Source: an uncultured Clostridia bacterium (GTDB taxonomy: Bacteria; Bacillota; Clostridia; Oscillospirales; Acutalibacteraceae). From it: a DNA stretch of 45,065 bases. The notes below the pieces were generated by a model. It made no database searches, was not told the DNA's origin, and saw nothing but the letters and a program-made list of their open reading frames with translations. A program made the position numbers and the translations under genes. Each line of letters opens with the position of its first letter. Positions within the stretch are counted from its first letter, which is position 1. The stretch spans positions 1 through 45,065 of the forward strand of contig CALWVF010000034.1 in the NCBI GenBank assembly GCA_944384925.1, in the 5' to 3' direction. Below, piece after piece: positions 32,400 to 42,455 of the stretch.

Positions 32400-33327
32400 T
32401 TATTTAGGGATAGATACAAGTAATTATACAACGTCTGCAGCTTTGTATTTTTCAGATAATTCTTTTATACATAATAAAAAATTATTAAGCGTAAAAAACG
32501 GTAATATAGGTTTAAGGCAAAGTGAAGCGGTTTTTCAGCATATAAATCAACTGCCTGGAGTTATTAAGGAATTAACAGAATCTTACAATAAAACACCAAA
32601 GGCGATTGGTGCTTCGAAATCTCCTAGAGACATTGAGGGATCATATATGCCATGTTTTACAGTTGGTATTTCTGTATCTCAAGTATTATCTTCATTGTTA
32701 AATGTTCCATTATATCAATTTTCTCATCAAGCAGGGCATATTGTTTCAGCTCTATATTCTGCCAACAAATTATATATGCTAAGGGAAACTTTCTTGGCCT
32801 TTCATGTTTCAGGGGGAACGACAGAAGCTATAATGGTTACTCCGAGTGATTTAAATGTTATAAATTGCAGTGTTTTAGCATCGACGCTTGATTTAAATGC
32901 AGGGCAGGTAATAGATAGAGTAGGCGTTATGTTAGGCATGAAATTTCCGTCAGGGATATATCTAGATACCCTTGCATGTACCTATAAAGGGAATATAAAA
33001 GTTAAACCGACGCTAAAGGGAGCAAACTGCTGTTTATCTGGGCTTGAAAATTTATGTGTTAATATGAAAAGAAATGGTGAGGAAAATAATAAAATTGCAC
33101 GTTTCTGTATAGAGTATATTAGTAAATCAATAGACATGATGTGCCAAAAATTGCTTAATAAACATGGTGATATACCCATTTTATTTACAGGAGGAGTTAT
33201 GTCTAGTACAATAATAAGAGAAAATCTTAGTGAAAAATATAATGCGATATTTGCAACTCCACAATTATCATCAGATAATGCTGTAGGGATTGCGATTCTT
33301 GCTGCTGCTAAGGTGGGAGATATATGA
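32392..33327 (+). CDS. TsaD-like (Kae1/Gcp family) protein
   Basis: 311 residues. ASKHA fold: G-I-D-T-S-N-Y-T-T-S near 6-15, metal-binding H112-x3-H116 in F-S-H-Q-A-G-H, then F-H-V-S-G-G-T-T-E near 136-144 and F-T-G-G-V near 264-268. It differs from true TsaD, which starts G-I-E-T-S-C-D-E-T. A paralogue of this type sits between nusB and xseA in many Oscillospirales-type genomes. Whether it makes t6A in tRNA or has another role is unknown. Its last 4 bases (ATGA) overlap xseA. Confidence 0.85.
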   Translation: MNSYLGIDTSNYTTSAALYFSDNSFIHNKKLLSVKNGNIGLRQSEAVFQHINQLPGVIKELTESYNKTPKAIGASKSPRDIEGSYMPCFTVGISVSQVLSSLLNVPLYQFSHQAGHIVSALYSANKLYMLRETFLAFHVSGGTTEAIMVTPSDLNVINCSVLASTLDLNAGQVIDRVGVMLGMKFPSGIYLDTLACTYKGNIKVKPTLKGANCCLSGLENLCVNMKRNGEENNKIARFCIEYISKSIDMMCQKLLNKHGDIPILFTGGVMSSTIIRENLSEKYNAIFATPQLSSDNAVGIAILAAAKVGDI

Positions 33328-34532
33328 AAAATGATTTTATTTTAACAGTTTCACAGCTTAATTGCTATATAAAATCTTTATTAGACTCTAATAATGTATT
33401 GGCTAATGTATTTTTAAGGGGAGAGATTTCTAACTTTACTAATCATTATAAATCTGGTCATTTTTATTTTTCATTAAAGGATCAAAACAGTGTGATAAAA
33501 GCAATAATGTTTTCCTCATATGCATCTAAAGTAAAATTTAAGCCAGAAGATGGTATGAATGTAATTGTTCGAGGAAGAGTGACGGTATATGAAGCTTCGG
33601 GGCAATACCAATTATATGTGGAGGATATTCAGCCATATGGTATAGGAGCATTAAATTTAGCATTTGAACAACTTAAATCAAAGCTGAAAGCAGAAGGCCT
33701 ATTTGATGTAAGTAACAAGAAACTTTTGCCAAGGTTCCCTAGTAGGATTGGTGTAGTAACATCTGATACCGGAGCAGCAATACAAGACATAAAGCAAATT
33801 TTATCTAGAAGGTACCCAATAGCAGAATTGGTAATTTGCCCTACACTTGTACAGGGAGAAGGTGCTGCTAAGCAAATAATAGAAGCTATAAATAAATTTA
33901 ATGAGTTGGAAGCTGCAGATGTTTTAATTATTGGTCGTGGTGGAGGTTCAATAGAAGATTTATGGGCATTTAATTCAGAGGATTTGGCTCGTACGATTGC
34001 AAGCTCAAAGATACCGATTATATCTGCAGTTGGCCATGAAACAGACTTTACTATATGTGACTTTGTGGCAGATCTTAGAGCACCGACTCCATCGGCAGCG
34101 GCTGAATTAGTAGCGCCAAGCAAAGATGAATTAAAAAAGTTATTGGGTACTTACATTTTTTCTATAGAGTTATCTTTAAAATCAATGATAACAAGTAGTA
34201 GAGCCAAAATTGATAGCTTGATGAAATGCCATGAATTTATATCGCCTATGTCTATTATTCAAAATAAGAGCATAATGTTAGACTTAAGTGTAAGAAAGCT
34301 AAATGATGCTTTTAAAAATATTTTATATAATAATAAAAAGAAATTTATATCGCTAAATTCTAAATTAGATATGCTAAGTCCTTTAAAAGTTTTATCTCGT
34401 GGTTATTCTATAGTCACGAAAAAGGGTAAAAACAAATTAATAAGCAACAAGAATAAAGTTAAATTAGATGATATAATACAAGTAAGGTTATCAGATGGAG
34501 AACTGGATTGTGTAGTTAAAGAGATAAGGTGA
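33324..34532 (+). CDS. xseA: exodeoxyribonuclease VII large subunit
   Basis: 402 residues, ATGA overlap with the gene before. N-terminal OB fold (L-R-G-E-I-S-N-F, H-F-Y-F-S-L-K-D near 29-53). Catalytic core with R-I-G-V-V-T-S-D-T-G-A-A near 137-148 and I-G-R-G-G-G-S-I-E-D-L-W near 202-213, followed by A-V-G-H-E-T-D-F near 236-243. Degrades single-stranded DNA with XseB. Complete. Confidence 0.96.
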   Translation: MKNDFILTVSQLNCYIKSLLDSNNVLANVFLRGEISNFTNHYKSGHFYFSLKDQNSVIKAIMFSSYASKVKFKPEDGMNVIVRGRVTVYEASGQYQLYVEDIQPYGIGALNLAFEQLKSKLKAEGLFDVSNKKLLPRFPSRIGVVTSDTGAAIQDIKQILSRRYPIAELVICPTLVQGEGAAKQIIEAINKFNELEAADVLIIGRGGGSIEDLWAFNSEDLARTIASSKIPIISAVGHETDFTICDFVADLRAPTPSAAAELVAPSKDELKKLLGTYIFSIELSLKSMITSSRAKIDSLMKCHEFISPMSIIQNKSIMLDLSVRKLNDAFKNILYNNKKKFISLNSKLDMLSPLKVLSRGYSIVTKKGKNKLISNKNKVKLDDIIQVRLSDGELDCVVKEIR

Positions 34533-34537
34533 AAAAT

Positions 34538-34753
34538 ATGAAAAAACCAACATTTGAAATTGCAATGAAAAAACTTGAAATAATAGTTAATAAATTAGAA
34601 AGTGGAAACGAAAGTTTAGAAAGCTCATTAAAACTTTTTGAAGAAGGTATGAAATTATCATCGTTTTGTTACAATACTCTTGAAAGTGCGGAACAACGCA
34701 TTATAAAATTGACAGATATTGAGTTGAAGAAAAAGTTGGATGCAGGAGAATGA
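34538..34753 (+). CDS. xseB: exodeoxyribonuclease VII small subunit
   Basis: 71 residues from ATG 34538 (SD AAGGTGA; the GTG at 34529 lies within that SD). Pattern F-E-x-A-M-K-K-L-E-x-I-V-x-K-L-E-S-G then L-E-x-S-L-K-L-F-E-E-G is diagnostic. Partner of XseA, directly downstream. Confidence 0.95.
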   Translation: MKKPTFEIAMKKLEIIVNKLESGNESLESSLKLFEEGMKLSSFCYNTLESAEQRIIKLTDIELKKKLDAGE

Positions 34754-34756
34754 TAG

Positions 34757-35644
34757 ATGAATATAAGTACAGAACAATATTTGAGTATTATAAATGAATC
34801 TTTAGATAAATATATTAAACAAACAGAAGAAAACGAAACAGATTGCCTATTAGAATCTATGAGATACAGCATTAATGCAGGAGGCAAGAGAATACGCCCG
34901 ATGTTGTTGCTTGAGTTTTGCAGAATATGTGGTGGGGATATCTACAAGGCAGTACCATTTGCTTGTGCAGTAGAAATGATACATACTTATTCATTGATAC
35001 ACGATGACTTGCCATGTATGGATAACTCTAACACTAGAAGAGGCAAGCCGTCTAATCATGTTATTTATGGAGAAGATATAGCCTTATTAGCAGGAGATGC
35101 ATTATTAACTTTAGCGTTTGAAATTATGTTTAGAGAGGATACTGTTGGAGCTATTGGGGAGAGTAAAGTAATCGAAATATCTAGGTTACTTTCAAGTAAA
35201 ATAGGCTTTAAAGGAATGATTGCAGGTCAAGTCTTAGACTTGAAAAATGAGGGTAAAGAAATAGAAATAGAAAAACTAAAGATTATGGACGAAAGAAAAA
35301 CCGGAGATTTAATAGTAAGCGCTGTTAAAATTGGTTGCATAATTGCGGGAGCAGATGAAGAGAAAATTAAAGCTGCAGAAACGTTTGCAAGTTCAATAGG
35401 CTTAGCATTTCAGATAACAGATGATATACTGGATGTTATTTCAAATGAAAAGGATTTTGGTAAGCCGGTTGGTATAGACAACGTTAACAAAAAATCTACA
35501 TACGTATCTATGCTAGGAGTCGATAAATCTAAGGAGCTGGTAATGTCTTTAACTAATACAGCCATTGAGAGTTTAAATAACTTTGAACAAGATACGGAAT
35601 TTTTGAGGGATTTAGCAACATTACTATCAAATAGAAAGAATTGA
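34757..35644 (+). CDS. ispA: polyprenyl (farnesyl) diphosphate synthase
   Basis: 295 residues. Builds farnesyl diphosphate from IPP and DMAPP. First Asp-rich motif D-D-L-P-C-M-D at 83-89 with R-R-G-K-P after it; second motif D-D-I-L-D near 220. G-G-K-R-I-R-P at 42-48 binds diphosphate. It lies between xseB and dxs, the usual bacterial order, which links precursor supply and chain elongation. Chain length is inferred as C15 from similarity and context. Confidence 0.95.
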   Translation: MNISTEQYLSIINESLDKYIKQTEENETDCLLESMRYSINAGGKRIRPMLLLEFCRICGGDIYKAVPFACAVEMIHTYSLIHDDLPCMDNSNTRRGKPSNHVIYGEDIALLAGDALLTLAFEIMFREDTVGAIGESKVIEISRLLSSKIGFKGMIAGQVLDLKNEGKEIEIEKLKIMDERKTGDLIVSAVKIGCIIAGADEEKIKAAETFASSIGLAFQITDDILDVISNEKDFGKPVGIDNVNKKSTYVSMLGVDKSKELVMSLTNTAIESLNNFEQDTEFLRDLATLLSNRKN

Positions 35645-35687
35645 TTGTAGTTGTTTGTTTTGGGGATGTGAAAGTAGGTAATGTATA

Positions 35688-37553
35688 ATGTCTGGTTATG
35701 ATATTTTAGAAAATGTTAAATCTGTGTCTGATTTAAGAAAATTATCGTTAGATGATTTAGAAAAATTGTGCTTAGAAATACGTAAAAAAATAGTATCGGT
35801 AGTTTCTAAAAATGGCGGTCATTTGGCATCAAATTTAGGTGTTATAGAATTAACAGTAGCTCTACATAAAGTATTTAATACGCCATTAGATAGCATAGTT
35901 TGGGATGTAGGTCATCAATGTTATACACATAAAATGTTAACAGGTAGATATAAAGATATAGACACAATAAGGACATCTGGAGGGATATCAGGGTTCACAA
36001 AACGAACTGAAAGTGAGTTTGATCCATTTAATTCTGGTCATAGTAGTACATCAATATCCGCGGCATATGGATTAGCTAGAGCGAAAAGTTTAACTGGTGA
36101 CAATAGTAAAGTTGTAGCAGTTATAGGAGATGGAGCACTTACTGGAGGGTTAGCATATGAGGGGTTAAATAATGCAGGAAGGTTTAAAAAGAATTTTATT
36201 GTTATATTAAATGATAATAAAATGTCTATTTCAAGAAATGTAGGTTCAATGTCAAGGTATTTGTTGGCAATAAGGACAAAGGCTGTGTATTTAAAAGTAA
36301 AAAATGGCTTTGAAAAAGCGTTAACACATACTCCAATAGTTGGAAAGGGAATAAGAAAAGCTTTAATGACATCGAAATCTATATTAAAAGATTTACTATA
36401 TAAGAGAACCTTATTTGAAGATATGGGATTTATTTACTATGGTCCATATGATGGTCATAATATAAAAGAATTAATAGATGTATTTACTTCTGCAAAAAAT
36501 ATAAACAGGCCTGTATTAATACATATTGTTACTAAAAAAGGAAAGGGGTATGAATTTGCCGAAAAAAATCCAAAGGTATTTCATGGAATTTCCTCTTTTA
36601 ATATAGAAACAGGAATGGGTATTGCAAATAAACAAAGTTTTTCAGACTGTTTCGGAAAAGCAATTTGTGAGCTTGCAGAAAAAGATAATAAAATATGTGC
36701 TATTACAGCAGCTATGAAGATAGGAACAGGACTTTTGCAGTTTGCACAAGAACACAAAGAAAGATTTTTTGATGTTGGGATTGCAGAAGGACATGCTGTT
36801 ACCTTTTCGGGAGGGCTTTCAGCAGGAGGTATGCTTCCGGTTTTTGCAGTATATTCAAGTTTTTTGCAACGCGGATATGATCAAGTAATACATGATGCAG
36901 CTATACAAAACTTAAAGTTAGTTTTATCTATAGATAGAGCTGGTATAGTAGGTGAGGACGGTGAAACTCACCAAGGAATATTTGATATTCCATTACTTAA
37001 TCCAATACCAAATGTTACAGTATATTCACCAAGCTTTTATGAAGAGTTGAAAATTTTTTTAAAAAAATCTCTGTATGAAACAAATAGTGTAGCAGCTATA
37101 CGATATCCTCGTGGTGGGGAATTATATCAACCAAGTGATTTTAAGGTTTCGGGGAAATCTTTTGATATATATGGCAATGAAGAAGCAGAAGTATTAATTG
37201 TAACCTTTGGAAGACTTTTTTCATTTGCTTGCAAAGCTAAGGAACAATTAAAAGAAAAAAATATAGATATATGTATTTTGAAAATTAACCGCATAAAACC
37301 ATTAGATCAAAATTGTGTGAAATTCGCAAGTAGCTTTAAAAAGGTTTTTTTCTTTGAAGAATCGATGAAATGTGGAGGAATAGGAGAACATTTTAATTAT
37401 TGTTTAACAAATTATAAATATAGTGGTTCATATATTTTAACCGCTATAAATGATATGTTTATTCAACATGCACCTGTTAAAGAAATACTAAACAACTTAA
37501 AGTTAGATAATATGGGGATGGTTGAAGTTATACTTAAGGAGTGCAAAAATTGA
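35688..37553 (+). CDS. dxs: 1-deoxy-D-xylulose-5-phosphate synthase
   Basis: 621 residues. Thiamine-dependent first step of the MEP isoprenoid pathway. W-D-V-G-H-Q near 65-70, the TPP motif G-D-G-A-L-T-G-G near 150-157 with L-N-D-N-K-M-S-I-S later, and the catalytic region D-V-G-I-A-E-G-H-A-V-T-F (Gly where E. coli has Gln) and Y-S-S-F-L-Q-R. C-terminal transketolase domain present. Its stop overlaps the TTG start of tlyA by 4 bases. Confidence 0.96.
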   Translation: MSGYDILENVKSVSDLRKLSLDDLEKLCLEIRKKIVSVVSKNGGHLASNLGVIELTVALHKVFNTPLDSIVWDVGHQCYTHKMLTGRYKDIDTIRTSGGISGFTKRTESEFDPFNSGHSSTSISAAYGLARAKSLTGDNSKVVAVIGDGALTGGLAYEGLNNAGRFKKNFIVILNDNKMSISRNVGSMSRYLLAIRTKAVYLKVKNGFEKALTHTPIVGKGIRKALMTSKSILKDLLYKRTLFEDMGFIYYGPYDGHNIKELIDVFTSAKNINRPVLIHIVTKKGKGYEFAEKNPKVFHGISSFNIETGMGIANKQSFSDCFGKAICELAEKDNKICAITAAMKIGTGLLQFAQEHKERFFDVGIAEGHAVTFSGGLSAGGMLPVFAVYSSFLQRGYDQVIHDAAIQNLKLVLSIDRAGIVGEDGETHQGIFDIPLLNPIPNVTVYSPSFYEELKIFLKKSLYETNSVAAIRYPRGGELYQPSDFKVSGKSFDIYGNEEAEVLIVTFGRLFSFACKAKEQLKEKNIDICILKINRIKPLDQNCVKFASSFKKVFFFEESMKCGGIGEHFNYCLTNYKYSGSYILTAINDMFIQHAPVKEILNNLKLDNMGMVEVILKECKN

Positions 37554-38365
37554 TAGAAAAGAAGAGGTTAGATGTACTTATATTCGAGAAGGGGTTATCA
37601 GAGAGTAGAGAAAAAGCAAAATTATTGATAATGTCTGGTTTAGTGTATGTAGATAATCAAAAATCTGATAAACCAGGAACAATGTATCGTGAGGATGTTA
37701 ATATCGAGGTAAGGGGAAAAACAAATCCATATGTTAGCCGAGGTGGATTAAAACTAGAAAAAGCTATAAAGATTTTTGATATAAATGTAAAAGACATGAT
37801 TTGTATGGACATAGGTGCATCTACTGGAGGATTTACAGACTGCATGCTGCAAAATGGTGCAAAAAAAGTATATTCTATAGATGTTGGTTATGGACAATTA
37901 GCATGGAAATTGAGAACTGACAATCGTGTTGTAAACGTAGAACGCACTAATATTAGATATATGACAAAAGAGCAAATTCAAGATGAAATAGATTTTTTTA
38001 GTATAGATGTTTCGTTTATATCATTAAAAATTGTATTGCCGGTTGTGAGGGGATTAGTTAGAGATGAAGCAACTGCTGTTTGCTTAATAAAACCTCAATT
38101 TGAAGCAGGAAGAGATGAAGTAGGCAAGAAGGGTGTTGTAAAAGATAAAAAGATTCATGCAAAAGTAATTAATGAAATATATAATTTTACCTTAAGTCAT
38201 GGTTATAGCATTTTAGGTCTTAGTTTTTCTCCAATTAAGGGGCCAGAAGGAAATATAGAATATTTAATGTATGTAAAAAAAGTTAATGAGTCTAAACCAA
38301 AATTCGATATAAATGTAGACGAACTAGTAGAGGAATCACATTTAATCTTAAATGGTGGTAAGTAG
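37550..38365 (+). CDS. tlyA: TlyA-family rRNA 2'-O-methyltransferase
   Basis: 271 residues from TTG 37550 (SD AAGGAG at 37536-37541); the in-frame GTG at 37541 overlaps the SD. N-terminal S4 RNA-binding domain (R-L-D-V-L-I-F to about 60), then an FtsJ-type methylase with [12 protein letters not shown] near 84-95 and V-G-Y-G-Q-L-A-W. TlyA methylates 16S and 23S rRNA in mycobacteria; the clostridial target is inferred. nadK follows after 2 bases. Confidence 0.93.
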   Translation: MIEKKRLDVLIFEKGLSESREKAKLLIMSGLVYVDNQKSDKPGTMYREDVNIEVRGKTNPYVSRGGLKLEKAIKIFDINVKDMICMDIGASTGGFTDCMLQNGAKKVYSIDVGYGQLAWKLRTDNRVVNVERTNIRYMTKEQIQDEIDFFSIDVSFISLKIVLPVVRGLVRDEATAVCLIKPQFEAGRDEVGKKGVVKDKKIHAKVINEIYNFTLSHGYSILGLSFSPIKGPEGNIEYLMYVKKVNESKPKFDINVDELVEESHLILNGGK

Positions 38366-38367
38366 AG

Positions 38368-39246
38368 ATGAATGTAGCAGTATTACCCAATTTGAATAGG
38401 AATAAAAGTTTAAGCTGCCTGCTGGAAGTGTTAGAAAGGTTGAATAAACTTGATGTTTCTGTATTGCTTATGAATGAAATATATAATTTTCTAGTTGAAA
38501 ATAAATATATGAAAAAATTTAATAATAACGGTAAATTTATAGAGCATTATCAAGACATAGATGATTTATTTAAAGCATGTGATATAGCGCTGACTATAGG
38601 AGGAGATGGGACAATAATTAATTATGCAAAGCATGCTGCGGAGAATGATAAGCTTATATTAGGTATTAATGTTGGAAGATTAGGCTTTGTAGCGGGTTTA
38701 GAGCCTAATGAATTAGATAAATTAGAGGAACTGGTAAACGGTAAATACACTATAGATAAAAGGATGATGCTTGAGATAATTATTGAGGATAAATTAACAA
38801 CAAAAAGGTTTTATGCACTTAATGATATGGTTATATCTCGTGGCTATAGTACAAAAATGATAGATGTAGATGTGAAATTTGATGAGGATAATAATATTCA
38901 TTATAGAGCAGATGGAGTAATATTTTCTACACCTACAGGATCTTCTGCATATTCACTTTCTGCAGGAGGTCCAATAGTTGAACCTAATGTAGAATGTGTT
39001 ATTTTAACGCCTATTTGTTCGCACTCTTTAGTCTCTAGACCTATTATTTTTAATAGTAAAACTAATATATTAATAACTGCTTTTTCAGAAGAAAATGCGA
39101 TTTTATCTATAGATGGAATAGGTGTTATGGATATAACTGGAGGTCATCAAATTAAAGTTACATCTGCAAACAGATATGTAAAATTAATAAAAGTGAAGAA
39201 AGACGGCTTTTATAATATTCTAAGCAGTAAATTAAAACCAAATTAA
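38368..39246 (+). CDS. nadK: NAD kinase
   Basis: 292 residues. Makes NADP from NAD. G-G-D-G-T at 78-82, G-R-L-G-F near 106-110, T-P-T-G-S-S-A-Y-S near 190-198 and the late P-I-C-S-H-S-L region are all present. In many relatives argR lies between nadK and recN; here there is only a 105-base gap with no gene. Confidence 0.95.
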   Translation: MNVAVLPNLNRNKSLSCLLEVLERLNKLDVSVLLMNEIYNFLVENKYMKKFNNNGKFIEHYQDIDDLFKACDIALTIGGDGTIINYAKHAAENDKLILGINVGRLGFVAGLEPNELDKLEELVNGKYTIDKRMMLEIIIEDKLTTKRFYALNDMVISRGYSTKMIDVDVKFDEDNNIHYRADGVIFSTPTGSSAYSLSAGGPIVEPNVECVILTPICSHSLVSRPIIFNSKTNILITAFSEENAILSIDGIGVMDITGGHQIKVTSANRYVKLIKVKKDGFYNILSSKLKPN

Positions 39247-39351
39247 TACATATCGTATATTAATATAATATTAAATTTTGCATATTAACCTTGCTTTTAA
39301 GTTTGTTATGGATTAATATTTAGTGAAGTAGTCTTAATAGGGGGTGATGGT

Positions 39352-41028
39352 TTGCTTACAACATTATATATTGAAAATATTGCAGTGATAGAGAAAACTC
39401 AAATAGAGTTTAAAAAAGGTTTGAATATAATGACAGGTGAAACAGGTGCAGGTAAGTCTATTGTTATAGATGCAATAAATGCAATATTAGGTAAAAGAAT
39501 TTCTAAGGATATAATAAGAATGGGAAAGGATTCAGCTTTTGTTAGTGGTGAATTTTGTGATTTTTCCAAGGATGCAGTAAAAAAAATTGAGGATTTAGGG
39601 TATAAACTACAAGAAGATAACAGTATTGTGATACAAAGAGAGATTTTTCGAAATGGAAAAAATTCTTGTAAAATTAATGGAAGGCCTGCGACTGTTGGAG
39701 AGCTAAGAGACATAGGAAAGCACCTAATTAATATACATGGTCAACACGACAATTATGAGCTATTTTCCCCAGAGTTACATTTGGGATATATAGATGGGTT
39801 GGGAGATCATCAAGACATTTTAAATGAATATAGGGAAAAATATAGCAAAATGAAGGTAATTGAGTCAGAATTAAAAAGTGTAAGTTTATCTGAATCTGAA
39901 AAGGAAAGAAAAATAGATCTTTTAAATTATCAAATACAAGAAATAAAATCGGCAAATTTAAAAGAAGGAGAATTAAAAGAACTATTAGAAAAGAGAAATC
40001 TATATGTAAACAGTGAAAAGATATGCGGAAATATGCAAGAATCAAAAGTAATATTAGATGGAAATGATGAAGTAGATGGGGTGTTGAAACTATTAGAGCA
40101 AACGTATACGTTACTATCGGAATGTGAAAGATATGAAACAAACATTTCAAGCATTGCATCTAGAATAAAAGGGGCTATTTACGAAATTGAAGACTGTACA
40201 TATGAAATTTCTAATATTATAATGAGTATGGACTATGATCCATCTGAACTTCAATTTATAGAGGAAAGAATAGATTGTATATATAAGTTGACTAAAAAAT
40301 ATGGGAGTACGGAGTCAGAAATACTTGAATATTTGAAAAATGCAGAAAATGAATTAAATGAAATAAAATATTCTAGTGAGATGGAGCATAAGCTTAGAAC
40401 AAAATTAGAAAAAATTGTTAGCGAATTAGAAGAAATAGCAAATAAACTTTCTAATATAAGAAAAGAAATATCAAAAACTTTTGTGAAGTTAACTAAAAAG
40501 GAACTTGACTTTCTAGATATGGCAGGAGTGAGGATAGAGGTTTGCCAGGACAAGTGTGATTTAAACATAAATGGATGTGATGATGTAGAACTGCTTATCG
40601 CAACAAATCCTGGGGAGATACCAAAACCTATTTCTAAGGTAGCCTCTGGAGGGGAACTTTCAAGAATTATGCTTGCAATAAAAAATGTATTGTCGGACAA
40701 AGGCAAAATAGAAACAATAATATTCGATGAAGTTGATACAGGAATAAGTGGAAGTGCAGCGCAAAAAGTAGGACTAAAATTAAAGGAATTATCGACAACA
40801 AAACAAATTATATGTGTTACACATCTTGCTCAAATAGCAGCTTTGGCAGATAATCATTTCTATATAAGTAAATATGTTAATGAAGGAAAAACATATACAA
40901 ATGTGAAAGAACTAGATGACAATGGTCGCAAATATGAAATTGCAAGGATAATTGCTGGAAATAGTATTACAGATACTGTTTTAAAAAATGCAGATGAAAT
41001 GATCAGAAATGCAAAGAAAGATGGATAA
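39352..41028 (+). CDS. recN: DNA repair protein RecN
   Basis: 558 residues, TTG start with AGGGGGTG about 5 bases upstream. SMC-like ATPase acting at double-strand breaks. Walker A G-E-T-G-A-G-K-S at 29-36, ABC signature S-G-G-E-L-S-R near 430-436, Walker B I-I-F-D-E-V-D-T-G-I-S-G near 456-467. The long coiled-coil arms lie between about 160 and 370. Complete. No LexA-like box recognised upstream. Confidence 0.96.
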   Translation: MLTTLYIENIAVIEKTQIEFKKGLNIMTGETGAGKSIVIDAINAILGKRISKDIIRMGKDSAFVSGEFCDFSKDAVKKIEDLGYKLQEDNSIVIQREIFRNGKNSCKINGRPATVGELRDIGKHLINIHGQHDNYELFSPELHLGYIDGLGDHQDILNEYREKYSKMKVIESELKSVSLSESEKERKIDLLNYQIQEIKSANLKEGELKELLEKRNLYVNSEKICGNMQESKVILDGNDEVDGVLKLLEQTYTLLSECERYETNISSIASRIKGAIYEIEDCTYEISNIIMSMDYDPSELQFIEERIDCIYKLTKKYGSTESEILEYLKNAENELNEIKYSSEMEHKLRTKLEKIVSELEEIANKLSNIRKEISKTFVKLTKKELDFLDMAGVRIEVCQDKCDLNINGCDDVELLIATNPGEIPKPISKVASGGELSRIMLAIKNVLSDKGKIETIIFDEVDTGISGSAAQKVGLKLKELSTTKQIICVTHLAQIAALADNHFYISKYVNEGKTYTNVKELDDNGRKYEIARIIAGNSITDTVLKNADEMIRNAKKDG

Positions 41029-41054
41029 TTAATTAATAAAGTTTTGCAAAAATA

Positions 41055-41083
41055 TTGACTAATATGTTTTATACTGATATAAT
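41055..41083 (+). promoter_or_regulatory. promoter of rpsF-ssb-rpsR
   Basis: TTGACT (41055-41060), 17 bases, TATAAT (41078-41083) with an extended TG. Confidence 0.85.
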
Positions 41084-41130
41084 AATTCTGTTATGCATAT
41101 ATTGTTTTAATTGCGATGTATGATTTCCTT

Positions 41131-41151
41131 ATCCTACAATAAAGTTAGGGT
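41131..41151 (+). promoter_or_regulatory. hairpin in the rpsF leader
   Basis: ATCCTA pairs with TAGGGT (one G-T) in the untranslated leader. It could be part of an S6:S18 autoregulatory element, which often precedes rpsF, but I could not confirm the conserved bulge. Confidence 0.3.
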
Positions 41152-41179
41152 CTAATGTCCAAGAGGAGGTGTATTATAT

Positions 41180-41476
41180 ATGTCAACTATTAAAAATTCT
41201 TATGAGGCAGTTCTTGTTATTTCTACTAAATTAGCTGATGAAAAAATTGAAGAAATTGTAAAAAAGTTTCAAGAGCTAATTGAGAAGAATGCAACCCTTG
41301 ATGGTGTTGATACTTGGGGCAAACGCAGGCTTGCTTATTTGATAAATAAGGAGTCAGAAGGTTATTATGTTTTATTTAACTTCACCAGTGCAACAGAATT
41401 CCCAGCTGAATTGGATAGAATTTGTAAAATTACCGATGGTATTTTACGTTCCTTAATTATTAAAAAAGAAAGTTAA
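41180..41476 (+). CDS. rpsF: 30S ribosomal protein S6
   Basis: 98 residues, ATG after AGAGGAGGTG. Y-E-A-V-L-V-I near the start and W-G-K-R-R-L-A-Y near 48-55 are diagnostic. Binds S18 and the central domain of 16S rRNA. First of the conserved rpsF-ssb-rpsR trio. Confidence 0.98.
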   Translation: MSTIKNSYEAVLVISTKLADEKIEEIVKKFQELIEKNATLDGVDTWGKRRLAYLINKESEGYYVLFNFTSATEFPAELDRICKITDGILRSLIIKKES

Positions 41477-41487
41477 GGAGGTCGACA

Positions 41488-41952
41488 ATGTTAAACATTG
41501 CAGTATTAATGGGTAGACTTACTGCTGATCCTGAATTGCGCCATACACCTAATGGTGTTGCAGTTACAAGATTTACACTTGCAGTTGAACGTACTTATGT
41601 AAAGTCAGGGGCAGAGCGTCAAGCAGATTTTATCGATATTGTTGCATGGCGTAATACAGCAGAATTTGTTTCTAAATACTTCCATAAAGGTCAGCTTGTT
41701 GCTGTCGATGGTTCTATTCAAACAGGGTCTTACCAAGATAAAGATGGAAATAAAAGAAGAACTTTTGAGATAGTGGCTAGTAATGTTCATTTTGCAGAAC
41801 CCAAAAGAGATTCATATAACGATAATATGAACAATAATCAGCCGGAATACTCAGGATTTAATGAAGGTGTTAGCACGTCTGCATCTTCATATGAAAATGG
41901 AAGTAATGAGGACTTCCAAGAAGTACCATCAGATGATGACTTGCCATTTTAA
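41488..41952 (+). CDS. ssb: single-stranded DNA-binding protein
   Basis: 154 residues, ATG after AAGGAGG. OB fold to about 110 (M-G-R-L-T-A-D-P-E-L-R near 8-18), a Ser/Asn-rich linker, and an acidic C-terminal tip D-D-D-L-P-F that recruits partner proteins. Placed between rpsF and rpsR as in most Firmicutes. Confidence 0.98.
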   Translation: MLNIAVLMGRLTADPELRHTPNGVAVTRFTLAVERTYVKSGAERQADFIDIVAWRNTAEFVSKYFHKGQLVAVDGSIQTGSYQDKDGNKRRTFEIVASNVHFAEPKRDSYNDNMNNNQPEYSGFNEGVSTSASSYENGSNEDFQEVPSDDDLPF

Positions 41953-41983
41953 TTTTTAAAAGTAGCCTAAAGGGGGGTTAATT

Positions 41984-42247
41984 GTGGCAGAAAGAAACGA
42001 AAGAGAAGAGAGAAATAATCGTAGATTAAATCGTAAGGGAGGGCGCAAAAAAGTTTGTACTTTTTGTGCTGATAAAATAAAAGATATAGATTATAAAGAT
42101 GTAGCGAAGCTTCGCAGGTATGTTTCAGAGAGAGCAAAAATATTACCAAGAAGGGTAACTGGAACATGTGCATATCATCAACGTAGCCTTACAGTAGCAA
42201 TAAAACGTGCAAGACATTTATCGCTATTGCCATTTAGCAACGATTAA
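41984..42247 (+). CDS. rpsR: 30S ribosomal protein S18, zinc-binding (C+) type
   Basis: 87 residues from GTG 41984 (SD AGGGGGG). C25-x2-C28 and C62-x2-H65 form the zinc site of the C+ form, which many bacteria replace with a zinc-free copy under zinc starvation. K-L-R-R-Y-V-S-E-R and the basic tail are typical. Ends the trio. Confidence 0.97.
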   Translation: MAERNEREERNNRRLNRKGGRKKVCTFCADKIKDIDYKDVAKLRRYVSERAKILPRRVTGTCAYHQRSLTVAIKRARHLSLLPFSND

Positions 42248-42268
42248 TAACATAGATTATATTAGTTT

Positions 42269-42307
42269 AACAGGTTTTGGTGACTATCATCATAACCTGT
42301 TTTTTTA
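42269..42307 (+). terminator. terminator after rpsR
   Basis: AACAGGTT pairs with AACCTGTT, with a smaller TGA/TCA stem in the loop, then a T run. Confidence 0.85.
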
Positions 42308-42418
42308 TTTATAAACATTTGCTATGATTTTGGAATATAATCTTGTTATGAAGGATTTTTAATGGTAAAAATAGGATAATAATTGAGTTGTAAATTTTGT
42401 GGATTTTTTTATGTGTTT

Positions 42419-42428
42419 GTGATATAAT
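42419..42428 (+). promoter_or_regulatory. extended -10 promoter of azlCD
   Basis: TATAAT (42423-42428) preceded by TGA. A possible TTGTGG (42397-42402) is 20 bases away, too far for a good -35. Confidence 0.45.
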
Positions 42429-42455
42429 GATAAAAAATGTCAGGAGATGGGCTTT

